From MedAcidi-G1 sp000817085 (lineage in GTDB: Bacteria; Actinomycetota; Acidimicrobiia; Acidimicrobiales; MedAcidi-G1): a stretch of DNA of 64,000 nt. The position numbers and the translations under genes were made by a program. Under the pieces are notes generated by a model. It ran no database searches. It saw nothing but the letters and a program-made list of their open reading frames with translations, and was not told where the DNA came from. Within the stretch, counting starts at the first letter, position 1. Every line of letters starts with the position of its first letter. The stretch covers positions 248,001 to 312,000 of the forward strand of contig JBJLAO010000002.1 of assembly GCA_045568635.1 (NCBI GenBank), given 5' to 3'. Positions 36,987 through 45,644 of this stretch are shown in pieces.

Positions 36987-38360
36987 ATGGGAAAAAGTTT
37001 GAAGATAGATAAGAGTTCGGATTGGCAACCCAGTTCATGGAAAAGCTTTACTGCTAGCCAACAACCAATATGGCCTGACTCTAATTCTTTGCAAAAAGTT
37101 TTGGGTGAGCTTTCCGAATTGCCACCTTTAGTATTTGCAGGTGAAGCACGTAATCTGACAAAACAACTAGCTGCAGTCTCCCAAGGAGAAGCGTTTTTAC
37201 TTCAAGCTGGTGACTGTGCAGAATCCTTCGACACCTCGGCCGACTCCATAAGAGACAGACTTCGCGTCATATTGCAAATGGCAGTAATTCTTACTTATTA
37301 CACAGGTGTTCCCGTTGTAAAAGTTGGGCGCATTGCCGGACAATTTGCAAAACCCCGTTCTAGCGATACCGAAACCGTAGATGGTCTGGAACTCCCCTCA
37401 TTTCGTGGCCATATGGTAAATGACATAAGTTTCAATGAAGATTCACGAGCGGCCAACCCCAAACGCCTCTTAACCGCATACAACCGAGCAGCTGCGACAC
37501 TCAATCTTTTAAGAGCATTTACCAAAGGTGGGTTTGCTGCCCTTTCTAGAGTTCATCAGTGGAACCGTGAATTCGTTGCCGCTAGTCCTGCGGGCCAGCG
37601 TTACGAAGCACTAGCAAATGAAATAGATCGTGCTGTCTCCTTTATGCAAGCCTGTGGAATGGATGGAGACAAAATGTCAGAAATGAGTGAAGTTGACTTT
37701 CACACAAGTCATGAAGCTCTTATTCTTGGTTACGAAGAAGCTTTGACCAGACAAGATTCATTAACTGGAGAATGGTATGACTGCTCAGCACACATGCTCT
37801 GGATAGGAGAACGAACCAGAAATCTAGATGGTGCCCACGTAGAGTTCCTGCGAGGAGTCAATAACCCGCTTGGGTGCAAACTGGGACCTGATGCAAACGC
37901 TAAAGATGTTATTTCTCTTTGTGAAACTCTAAATCCTGAGAAAATACCCGGAAGACTTACTTTAATTTCAAGAATGGGCGCTGAAACTGTCTCAGAAAAA
38001 CTGCCCTCTATTCTTGAAACTGTAAATGCTGCTGGACACCCTGTTGTTTGGGTTTGTGATCCGATGCATGGAAATACGTTTTCGACAGAAAATGGACACA
38101 AAACTAGGCACTTTGATGATGTTCTTAAAGAAATAACTGGTTTCTTTGAGGCGCATAAAAAAGCGGGCACTTACCCAGGGGGTGTGCACCTAGAACTAAC
38201 AGGAGATGACGTAACCGAATGTTTAGGTGGCGGTGTTCAACTGGAAGCGGACGACCTTTCAAAAAGATATGAAACCATGTGCGACCCTAGGTTAAACGGA
38301 TCTCAGAGCATCGACATAGCTTTTAGAATCGCTGAACTTTTGCAAAACAGCCAACTTTAA
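36987..38360 (+). CDS. aroG: Class II DAHP synthase (3-deoxy-7-phosphoheptulonate synthase)
   Basis: First step of the shikimate pathway, from PEP and erythrose 4-phosphate. The class II signature is present: LLQAGDCAESFD (with the metal Cys), VGRIAGQFAKPRS, WVCDPMHGNT, and GGVHLELTGDDVTEC. Length 457 matches plant/mycobacterial types. It lies 57 bp after the sigma factor, same strand. It converges on the CoxE-like gene with a 5-bp gap. Confidence 0.95.
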   Translation: MGKSLKIDKSSDWQPSSWKSFTASQQPIWPDSNSLQKVLGELSELPPLVFAGEARNLTKQLAAVSQGEAFLLQAGDCAESFDTSADSIRDRLRVILQMAVILTYYTGVPVVKVGRIAGQFAKPRSSDTETVDGLELPSFRGHMVNDISFNEDSRAANPKRLLTAYNRAAATLNLLRAFTKGGFAALSRVHQWNREFVAASPAGQRYEALANEIDRAVSFMQACGMDGDKMSEMSEVDFHTSHEALILGYEEALTRQDSLTGEWYDCSAHMLWIGERTRNLDGAHVEFLRGVNNPLGCKLGPDANAKDVISLCETLNPEKIPGRLTLISRMGAETVSEKLPSILETVNAAGHPVVWVCDPMHGNTFSTENGHKTRHFDDVLKEITGFFEAHKKAGTYPGGVHLELTGDDVTECLGGGVQLEADDLSKRYETMCDPRLNGSQSIDIAFRIAELLQNSQL

Positions 38361-38365
38361 TTTTT

Positions 38366-39856
38366 CTAAACGAGCTTTTCTATAAAAGCTTCGAGCTGAC
38401 GAAGATTTCTAACTTCATAAGCACCATCGCAATGGGTTGCGTACTCTCCGAGTATCGAGTCACCTGTATCCCAGTATGCTTTTGGTTCCGGGTTTAACCA
38501 ATACAACTTTCTCGCTTTCTGTTGCGCTTCTTTAAGAATCCAAGATTGTGAAGCGTGATAGTTATTACGTGCATCCCCCAAAATAAGAACAGTTGTTTTA
38601 GGTCCAATATCTTTTCCATATTTTTCCCAAAAAACGCCAAATGCATGCCCATAATCCGAATGACCATCAACCCAAACCACGTCTGCTTCCGTATTAACTC
38701 TGTGAACAGCCTCTCCTATATCTTCGACACCTTCCAAAAAACGAGTTACTTCATCCAGCCCGTCGATAAAAACAAAAGAACGCACTTTTGAAAATTGACT
38801 GGAAATAGCGTAGAGCAAATGAAGGGTAAATCTAGCAAACGCTGCAACAGATCCTGAGATATCAGCGACGACCATAATTTCTGGTTTAGAAGGTCGAGGA
38901 TATTTAAATTTAGGTTCTGCTGGAACTCCTCCGTAGCTTAATGAGTGTCTAATAGTCTTGCGAAAATCTAAAGGACCTCGTCTCCCATACTTTCTTCTCC
39001 TTGCTAAACGAGCAGCAAGTTTTCTTGTAAGTGGATAGAGAGAACGTCTTAAATTAGCCATCTCTTCTCTGGAAGCGTGCATAAAATCTACGTCTTCTGG
39101 TAGCGGTTTCCTCAAAGTCCGAGCCATAGCTTCGACACCACGATCCGCCACCAAACTTCGTCTTATCTCTGATTCAATCTGCTTTTTTAGTTCTTCAATT
39201 CTATTTTTGTACTCATCTAGTTCAAGCCGCTCTTCAAGCTGTGTAAGTTCACTTAAAGCCTGCTCCCTGCTCTCCTTCATCAATCGCTCCAACATTGAAT
39301 CAAGGTCAAGATTCCTCAGAGTTCGGTAGAGGTAATAGGTGCCACCAACTGGTCTTCCAGGTTCCATTCCCGCATATCTAATAACCGACTGGCGTGCTAG
39401 AAGTCTGAGCATGGCTTGGTCACCATTCAACAAAGCACGAAAAAGCATTTCTTGCAGCTCTTCAGGGGAAAGACCCGACATGGCACCGCCTCCCGCTGGG
39501 GCTTCACCTTGCTGGTATTCAGCTTCATCTATTTCGCTATCTGTTGAATTTGTTAAATCGTTATCCCTTATCTCATATTCAGAGCCACGAATAGAAAAAT
39601 AAACTTCAAATACAATCTCAAAAGATTTCCAGTGTGAATAATTCTTTACGAGAGTTGCCCCAAGCGCATATTTAAATGCCTCACGATCTTCAATTGGTAT
39701 GTGACTAACTGCCTCCATTGCGTCAAGGCTCTCTGTAAGGCTTACTGGTAGTCCCGCTAGACGTAGCTCAACTATGAAACCGTTTAAAAGATCGAGAAGC
39801 GGCGATTCTTCACTTCCCGCATGAATCGATTTATTCAACTTGCTAGTTGATGACAT
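38366..39856 (-). CDS. VWA-domain protein, CoxE-like
   Basis: Helical N-terminal half with charged heptad-like stretches, then a von Willebrand A domain: VVADISGSVAAF is the MIDAS motif (DxSxS with Gly inserted), and VWVDGHSDYG and LGDARNN provide further metal-site residues. CoxE-like proteins act with MoxR AAA+ ATPases to insert cofactors or assemble enzymes. The MoxR partner lies immediately upstream. ATG 39856 is preferred to a TTG at 39898 that would overlap the MoxR gene. Confidence 0.85.
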   Translation of the reverse strand: MSSTSKLNKSIHAGSEESPLLDLLNGFIVELRLAGLPVSLTESLDAMEAVSHIPIEDREAFKYALGATLVKNYSHWKSFEIVFEVYFSIRGSEYEIRDNDLTNSTDSEIDEAEYQQGEAPAGGGAMSGLSPEELQEMLFRALLNGDQAMLRLLARQSVIRYAGMEPGRPVGGTYYLYRTLRNLDLDSMLERLMKESREQALSELTQLEERLELDEYKNRIEELKKQIESEIRRSLVADRGVEAMARTLRKPLPEDVDFMHASREEMANLRRSLYPLTRKLAARLARRRKYGRRGPLDFRKTIRHSLSYGGVPAEPKFKYPRPSKPEIMVVADISGSVAAFARFTLHLLYAISSQFSKVRSFVFIDGLDEVTRFLEGVEDIGEAVHRVNTEADVVWVDGHSDYGHAFGVFWEKYGKDIGPKTTVLILGDARNNYHASQSWILKEAQQKARKLYWLNPEPKAYWDTGDSILGEYATHCDGAYEVRNLRQLEAFIEKLV

Positions 39857-39875
39857 TACTAAACGACGCTGCAGC

Positions 39876-40799
39876 TTAGGCTGCACCCTCTTCTTCAACT
39901 TCTTCTATCGAATCAGGGTTATCTGCAAATTCTTTAGTAGCTTTTTCTATGTCTGACCTGTACTTCAATAAAACATTCACAGTGTCTGTAGCGATATCTG
40001 CATCAATTTTCTCTACACCCAACAAAAGAAGTGTTTTTGCCCAGTCAAGAGTTTCTGAAACAGAAGGGTGTTTCTTCAAATCCAACTGCCTAATCGAACG
40101 AACTATCCTAGCTATTTGATCAGCCAGATTTTTATCCATTCCTGGAACTTTCGCATTAATTATCTCTCGTTCTCTATCCAAGTCGGGATAATCAATGTAA
40201 AGATACAAACACCTTCTTTTTAGGGCTTCAGAGAGTTCACGTGTGCCGTTCGATGTTAAGAAAACCAAAGGCACTTGAGTACCTTCGACAGTTCCTAATT
40301 CCGGTATCGACACTTGATATTCAGAGAGTATTTCCAGCAACAATGCTTCAGTTTCAATTTCCACACGATCAACTTCATCAATCAAAAGTACCACTGGGTC
40401 TTCAGCTCGAATTGCCTCCAGAAGCGGACGACTTAAGAGAAAATCTTCGGAGAAAAGGTCATCTTCTATCTCGCTCCAGTCTCGAGTATCATCTTCAGCT
40501 TGAATACGCAAAAGTTGCTTTTTGTAATTCCATTCATACAAGGCTTTTGATTCATCAAGCCCCTCGTAGCACTGCAAACGAATCAAACGTGCATCACTCA
40601 TTTCTGCAACGCTTTTAGCGAGCTGAGTTTTTCCTGTTCCAGCTGGGCCCTCTATGAGGACAGGCTTAGCAAGACGATCAGCTAAATAGACAATTCCTGC
40701 AATACCGTCGTCTGCTAAATAACTAACATCGTTCAAGCCTGAACGAACACCGTTTACATCTTCGAATCTGTAATCCACTTGAATGAGCGTATCTTTCAA
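39876..40799 (-). CDS. MoxR-family AAA+ ATPase
   Basis: GPAGTGKTQLAK is Walker A, VVLLIDEVDRVE Walker B, and FLTSNGTRELSEALKRRC contains sensor 1 and the arginine finger. With the downstream VWA protein it forms a MoxR/CoxE chaperone pair. No molybdenum-hydroxylase genes (cox/xdh) are in the window, so the client is unknown. The start is uncertain; TTG 40799 with GAGG upstream is chosen, and TTG 40838 also opens the frame. Confidence 0.87.
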   Translation of the reverse strand: MKDTLIQVDYRFEDVNGVRSGLNDVSYLADDGIAGIVYLADRLAKPVLIEGPAGTGKTQLAKSVAEMSDARLIRLQCYEGLDESKALYEWNYKKQLLRIQAEDDTRDWSEIEDDLFSEDFLLSRPLLEAIRAEDPVVLLIDEVDRVEIETEALLLEILSEYQVSIPELGTVEGTQVPLVFLTSNGTRELSEALKRRCLYLYIDYPDLDREREIINAKVPGMDKNLADQIARIVRSIRQLDLKKHPSVSETLDWAKTLLLLGVEKIDADIATDTVNVLLKYRSDIEKATKEFADNPDSIEEVEEEGAA

Positions 40800-40921
40800 C
40801 AAAGCCTCATCCTCAAGGAAAAATACAACTAATAACAAATAGTTATTCTCAGAAAATGCTTTCCCTAATCACACTCCAATCAACCTACGACTAACCTTCT
40901 ATAAGAAAAGAGGTAAAAGAA

Positions 40922-42595
40922 TTGGACTCCTCTAAAGAAACTCAGGCTATTTCCGGAAATAGCGGAGCAAAAAAAATTGGTGCAGGAATACTGCTTTCAC
41001 GTTTGGCGGGCTTGCTAAGAGAGTCTTTACTTCGTTCCGTTCTTGGTCTAGGCCCAGCAGCTGATGCATTCAGTGCATCTCTGCGAGTACCCAACATTCT
41101 TCAAAACCTCTTAGGAGAAGGATCTTTGTCAAGCTCATTTATTCCTGTGTACAGCAAACTGCTTTCCGAAGGCAAAGAGAAAGAAGCAGGCGATGCTGCT
41201 GGTGCCGTAGCAGGTCTTCTAATTGCCTTTACAGGCGCACTAACTCTTCTTGGAATTCTAATCGCAAGACCAATGGCTAAAATTTTGACTCCTGGGTTCA
41301 CCTCAGAAAAACTAGATTTGACAGCTGATTTGATCAAAATAACTACAGGTGGAATTGGTTTTCTTGTACTCTCCGCCTGGTGCCTCGGAGTGTTAAATAG
41401 TCACAGGAAATTCTTTTTATCTTATGTTGCTCCAGTTATCTGGAATGCTGCGCAGATTGTGATTTTGTTTATTGCTATAAATAAAGATTGGGATCCGACA
41501 AAAGCAGCCAAAGCAGCAGCATGGGGTTTACTCCTTGGTGGAATCGCTCAACTTCTATTTCAATTTTCAGGAGTAATTAAATTACGAACTAAAATAAGAT
41601 TCTCATTTTCTTGGAAAAATCCACCTGTAAAAGAGATAATCAAACGCTTCAACCCCACGGTTTTGGGTAAAGGTGTAGTCCAAATTTCCGCTTACTTTGA
41701 CCTAGTTCTAGCTTCGCTGCTTGCAACTGGAGCAGTCGCAGCGCTAATGTCCGCACAAGTTCTGTACATTCTTCCAATAAGTCTTTTTGCCATGAGTATT
41801 GCTGCAGCTGAACTTCCGGAGATGTCAAGAAATACAGAAAAAGAGTACCTAAATAAACGCTTAGGCCAAGGAATCAAACAAACTTCTTTCTTGATGCTTT
41901 TAACCTCGGTGATTTATATTTCAATCGGAGATCAAATTATCGGAGTTATTTTCCAATGGGGCTCATTTGATAGAGACGACACTATTGTGGTGGCCGCAAC
42001 ATTGGCTGCATATTCTCTTGGTATCCCTGCAATAGGTATTTCGAGGTTGTATCAAAGTGTTCTATACGCAAATGGCGATACTAAAACTCCTGCTCTTTCC
42101 GCAACTTTAAGAGTAACAATCTCTTTTACTATGGGATTACTGCTCATGTTTCCTATGGATAGGCTCTTTATCTCGAATGCAGCTTTAGAAAAAGAACCTG
42201 GAAGCATCCTTAATAATTGGGGGCCATTAAGCGAAAGTGTTAGGTCTTTGCCAGAAAATCCTCATTTGGGAGCTATGGGGTTAGCCCTAGCTTCAGCAGT
42301 AGCTGCTTGGATCGAAATGCTCTTCTTAGCTAAAAAAACTAACAGCAAAGTTTTTTTAGATTCCTATCCTTCATCCCCAATATTAAAGCTTTTACCTGCG
42401 ACCATTTCAGCACTAGCTGTTTCCATTATTGCTAGGTGGTTCTTATCCGATATGAATGAAATAATAAATTGCTTAGTCTGTGTACCTGCCGCAATACTTA
42501 CATACATCATCATCTCGAGTAAAAATGGTGTGCGAGAATCTCTAGTTTTGATCGAAAGTTCTAAAAAAAAATTAAGAAATTTAAATAGAGACTAA
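40922..42595 (+). CDS. murJ: Lipid II flippase MurJ
   Basis: MviN/MurJ family of the MOP superfamily, moving lipid II across the membrane for peptidoglycan synthesis. 557 residues with about 14 helices. The N-terminal GAGILLSRLAGLLRESLLR and ADAFSASLRVPNILQNLLGEG are family signatures. No C-terminal pseudokinase or Fn3 domain like the mycobacterial form. TTG 40922 is the start, with AGAGG 8 bp upstream. It converges on proB with a 4-bp overlap. Confidence 0.93.
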   Translation: MDSSKETQAISGNSGAKKIGAGILLSRLAGLLRESLLRSVLGLGPAADAFSASLRVPNILQNLLGEGSLSSSFIPVYSKLLSEGKEKEAGDAAGAVAGLLIAFTGALTLLGILIARPMAKILTPGFTSEKLDLTADLIKITTGGIGFLVLSAWCLGVLNSHRKFFLSYVAPVIWNAAQIVILFIAINKDWDPTKAAKAAAWGLLLGGIAQLLFQFSGVIKLRTKIRFSFSWKNPPVKEIIKRFNPTVLGKGVVQISAYFDLVLASLLATGAVAALMSAQVLYILPISLFAMSIAAAELPEMSRNTEKEYLNKRLGQGIKQTSFLMLLTSVIYISIGDQIIGVIFQWGSFDRDDTIVVAATLAAYSLGIPAIGISRLYQSVLYANGDTKTPALSATLRVTISFTMGLLLMFPMDRLFISNAALEKEPGSILNNWGPLSESVRSLPENPHLGAMGLALASAVAAWIEMLFLAKKTNSKVFLDSYPSSPILKLLPATISALAVSIIARWFLSDMNEIINCLVCVPAAILTYIIISSKNGVRESLVLIESSKKKLRNLNRD

Positions 42596-43689
42596 GGAAG
42601 CATTACTAGATCATCAGTGTGAATAACTTCGTTAGAAACATCTTCTGGTAATTGAGATGTATTCAAACCAGCATTTTTCCTGACATTTTTTGAATCTTGT
42701 CTAACGATACCTTTTGCAAAAATTTTTGATTTTTCATCAATTATTTCGACAGCGTCACCGATTTCAAAATCTCCAATACTTTTCAGCACTCCAGTTGGAA
42801 GCAAAGAAGCACTTCCTTGCAAAGCTTTACGGGCACCTTCATCTACCATTATTTGCCCATTAGAACCCACAGCAAATGCGATCCAAAGTTTACGGGCATT
42901 TAATCGGGTGTCTCGAGGATGCACAACGGTTCCAATTCCACCTACCTCATTGCAAGCATCTTTTAGAATTTCAGCTCGGGAAGCATTAGCTATTACAGTT
43001 CTAACTCCTGACCAGCTAGCTATTTTTGCTGCTGCCAATTTGGATGCCATCCCTCCACTTCCTCGATCTGAACTGCTGCCTCCAGCGTATTTCTCCATCT
43101 CCTGATCTATTTCTATTATTTCTTCTATTAAAGAAGCTTCAGAGTCCATTCTCGGATCGGCAGTGAATAGACCTGAGGTATCAGTAAGTAAAACTAGTAA
43201 ATCTGCTTCAACCAGATGGGCTACTAGTGCAGCAATGCGATCGTTATCGCCAAAACGAATTTCATCGTCAGCAATTGCATCATTTTCATTTACTACAGGA
43301 ATAACACCTAAATCGATAAGTGTCATGAGAGTGTTACGAGCGTGGAGGTACTGTGATCGAACAAAAAAATCTAAAGGGGCTAATAGAACCTGCCCTGCTA
43401 ACAATTGATGATTAGCTAACTCTTCACGATAAATACCTATGAGGGAGCCTTGACCTATAGCAGAAATGGCTTGCAGAGTTGACGGATCCTGCGGCCTCTT
43501 CTCTCCTGTTAAACCCAAGAAAGGAAGTCCGGCAGCTATAGCTCCAGAAGTTACGATTACGACATTATTTCCAGAGCGCTTAAGATCTGCGACTTCATGA
43601 CAAATCTTTGCGACTGACTTTTGTGATATTTTCCCTTCTTCGTCTGTTATCGAAGAAGTTCCCACCTTAACGACTACCGTTTTATTCAT
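42592..43689 (-). CDS. proB: Glutamate 5-kinase
   Basis: First step of proline synthesis. The amino-acid-kinase domain begins VVVKVGTSSI and has TSGAIAAG, PVVNENDAI and SDRGSGGMASKL; a C-terminal PUA domain follows from about residue 270. ATG 43689 overlaps the obgE stop by 8 bp (ATGAATAA), so it is coupled to obgE. The proA gene that usually follows is absent here. Confidence 0.95.
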   Translation of the reverse strand: MNKTVVVKVGTSSITDEEGKISQKSVAKICHEVADLKRSGNNVVIVTSGAIAAGLPFLGLTGEKRPQDPSTLQAISAIGQGSLIGIYREELANHQLLAGQVLLAPLDFFVRSQYLHARNTLMTLIDLGVIPVVNENDAIADDEIRFGDNDRIAALVAHLVEADLLVLLTDTSGLFTADPRMDSEASLIEEIIEIDQEMEKYAGGSSSDRGSGGMASKLAAAKIASWSGVRTVIANASRAEILKDACNEVGGIGTVVHPRDTRLNARKLWIAFAVGSNGQIMVDEGARKALQGSASLLPTGVLKSIGDFEIGDAVEIIDEKSKIFAKGIVRQDSKNVRKNAGLNTSQLPEDVSNEVIHTDDLVMLP

Positions 43690-44926
43690 CTTCGTCATAC
43701 TCAAACTCTAGTTTTCCTATCTTTACAATTTCACCTTTTTTTACTCTTGCGCGAATCAATGCCCTATTTACGCCCATACTTTTAAAACGGTCTTGCAAGT
43801 AAAACAATGCATCCGGATTGTTTAAGTCATTTAAATTAGCAATTCTTATTAACTCTCTGTCCCTAATCTCCCATTGGGTTTCACTAACTTTTTCGACTCG
43901 TATACCTTCGGGTTCGGGTTGGTGTAATATACGCGTTGGATTAACAGGTCTATTTGAACGAACTTCTTCAATCAAACCGGCTATTTGATATAAAACTTCT
44001 TTTACTCCATCACCGCTGATAGAAGAAATTTTTTGACCTTCAAAATCAATACTTTCTATTGCCATATCAGAACGTGAACCGACAACGATTCGTGGTCTTG
44101 ATAATAATTCTGGACGATATGAGTTCAATTCATTCTCTAATACTGTTCTTTGTCGTTCAGGTGAAAGCTCTGAGGTTTGAGATAGGTCCAAAAGTATCAA
44201 CAAGATACTCGCTCTTTCTATATGTCTTAAGAACTGATGCCCCAGACCTCTACCTTCACTTGCCCCTTCTATCAAACCAGGTATATCTGCAACGGTGAAT
44301 TCTGGTATATCAGGAGTCTGAACAACTCCTAGATTAGGTTCGAGGGTCGTAAACGGGTAATCAGCAATTCTGGGTTTAGCTGCTGAAATTTTTGATATAA
44401 ACGTACTTTTCCCTGAGTTCGGAAAACCCACTAATGCAACATCTGCGAGAAGACGTAACTCCATTCGTAACCATTTTTCTTCACCTTCTTCACCTTGTTC
44501 GGCAAAAGTTGGTGCCCTTCTTTTATTGCTAAGAAACCGAGAATTACCCCTTCCACCTCTACCTCCTCGCGCTGCCAACCACCGGTCACCATGGCTTGCG
44601 AGGTCAGCTAAAACCTGTTCTCCTTCTAGTTCATAGATAGTGGTTCCCTCAGGGACTCTAATTATCAGTTCTTCAGCTGACTTTCCATGTCGCTTGCCTC
44701 CTGAACCATGTGTTCCGCTCTTTGCGCGCCTGTGTGGATGATCTCGGAATGCTAGGAGAGATGCAACGTTGTGGTTGGCTTCAATCCAAATATTTCCACC
44801 ATCTCCACCATCTCCACCATCTGGACCACCGCGAGAAACGTGAGCTTCACGCCTGAATGAGACAACACCTGCACCACCATCGCCAGCACAAACATTGACA
44901 CCGCACTCATCAACAAAATTTGACAT
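43682..44926 (-). CDS. obgE: Obg GTPase
   Basis: Ribosome-associated GTPase for 50S maturation and growth control. The Gly-rich Obg fold covers 1-158, G1 is GFPNSGKS (167-174), G3 is DIPGLIEGA, and G4-like GSRSD follows (Ser replacing the first Asn/Lys of NKxD-type). The C-terminal OCT domain ends in acidic residues. Standard placement after rpmA. Confidence 0.95.
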   Translation of the reverse strand: MSNFVDECGVNVCAGDGGAGVVSFRREAHVSRGGPDGGDGGDGGNIWIEANHNVASLLAFRDHPHRRAKSGTHGSGGKRHGKSAEELIIRVPEGTTIYELEGEQVLADLASHGDRWLAARGGRGGRGNSRFLSNKRRAPTFAEQGEEGEEKWLRMELRLLADVALVGFPNSGKSTFISKISAAKPRIADYPFTTLEPNLGVVQTPDIPEFTVADIPGLIEGASEGRGLGHQFLRHIERASILLILLDLSQTSELSPERQRTVLENELNSYRPELLSRPRIVVGSRSDMAIESIDFEGQKISSISGDGVKEVLYQIAGLIEEVRSNRPVNPTRILHQPEPEGIRVEKVSETQWEIRDRELIRIANLNDLNNPDALFYLQDRFKSMGVNRALIRARVKKGEIVKIGKLEFEYDEDE

Positions 44927-45009
44927 TTGTATCTCCCAGAAGAGAGTAATGAAAACTTACGGGATATTCAAAATCCCAAAAACTGAGTGTATTTCTAAGT
45001 TATTAGCAC

Positions 45010-45267
45010 TTAAGAAGAGTCACCAAGAACGTCGATTAGCTTACGTCCTCTACGGAAACCAAACTTCACAACACCATCTGCTGTAGCGAAAAGAGTATCA
45101 TCAGCTCCTTTTCCTACATTCTGTCCAGGATGAAACTTTGTTCCTCTTTGGCGCATAATAATACTACCCGCTTGAACCTTTCCACCGTCGAACACTTTTA
45201 CTCCTAGCCTTTGTGCATTCGAATCCCGGCCATTTCGAGTTGACCCACCACCTTTGGTTTTCGACAT
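45010..45267 (-). CDS. rpmA: 50S ribosomal protein L27
   Basis: 85 residues: MSKTKGGGSTRNGRDS at the start, RQRGTKFHPGQNVG in the middle and VVKFGFRRGRK near the end are diagnostic. The N-terminal tail lacks a Firmicute-type cleavage extension. It lies 4 bp after rplU. Confidence 0.97.
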   Translation of the reverse strand: MSKTKGGGSTRNGRDSNAQRLGVKVFDGGKVQAGSIIMRQRGTKFHPGQNVGKGADDTLFATADGVVKFGFRRGRKLIDVLGDSS

Positions 45268-45271
45268 TCAA

Positions 45272-45580
45272 CTAGCCTTTCTTTATTCCCGTAATTTCTA
45301 TTTCTGCGAGCTTTTGCCTGTGGCCCCATCGGCGACGCTGATTACTTTTATTCTTGTAAGTGAAAGCTTTAATTTTTGGACCTTTAGCATCGGCAATCAC
45401 ACGAGCGGTAACTTTTGAGTTACCCAAAGACTCAGGTGTAGCCAAAACACTATCCCCATCAACTAGCATCACAGGTTTCAATTCAACATCAGAATTTATC
45501 TCACCAAGTCGCTCGACTAACAAGCGTTGTCCCTGTTCCACGCGGTACTGTTTTCCACCAGTACTTATTACTGCATACAT
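45272..45580 (-). CDS. rplU: 50S ribosomal protein L21
   Basis: About 102 residues: MYAVISTGGKQYRVEQG opens the family pattern and KRRRWGHRQ-like NQRRRWGHRQKLAEI closes it. ATG 45580 matches the family start; the in-frame GTG at 45616 would lie inside the hairpin after rne. Confidence 0.95.
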   Translation of the reverse strand: MYAVISTGGKQYRVEQGQRLLVERLGEINSDVELKPVMLVDGDSVLATPESLGNSKVTARVIADAKGPKIKAFTYKNKSNQRRRWGHRQKLAEIEITGIKKG

Positions 45581-45610
45581 CCTATTAAGGTTAGCTGAAT
45601 GGAGACTGGT

Positions 45611-45644
45611 AAACACCGCTTATGACTAATTGCTAGCGGTGTTT
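45611..45644 (-). promoter_or_regulatory. Ten-bp hairpin between rne and rplU
   Basis: Perfect inverted repeat AAACACCGCT / AGCGGTGTTT with a 14-bp loop, overlapping the rne stop and ending before the rplU start. There is no long T-tract. It could be an RNase E/G processing site, a leaky terminator, or an L21 leader element. Confidence 0.55.

Noticed and set aside
38373..38390. Palindrome AGCTTTT-CTAT-AAAAGCT at the aroG/CoxE convergence as a two-way terminator
   Set aside because: It lies inside the CoxE coding end and no T-tract follows on either strand; too weak to call.
39339..39602. Open frames opposite the CoxE gene and many others opposite or inside real genes
   Set aside because: They lie within well-supported genes, lack ribosome sites and show no recognisable domains.
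39876..40799. MoxR/CoxE pair as a defence or CO-dehydrogenase locus
   Set aside because: No effector, toxin or molybdenum-enzyme genes are near; only a generic chaperone role is supported.
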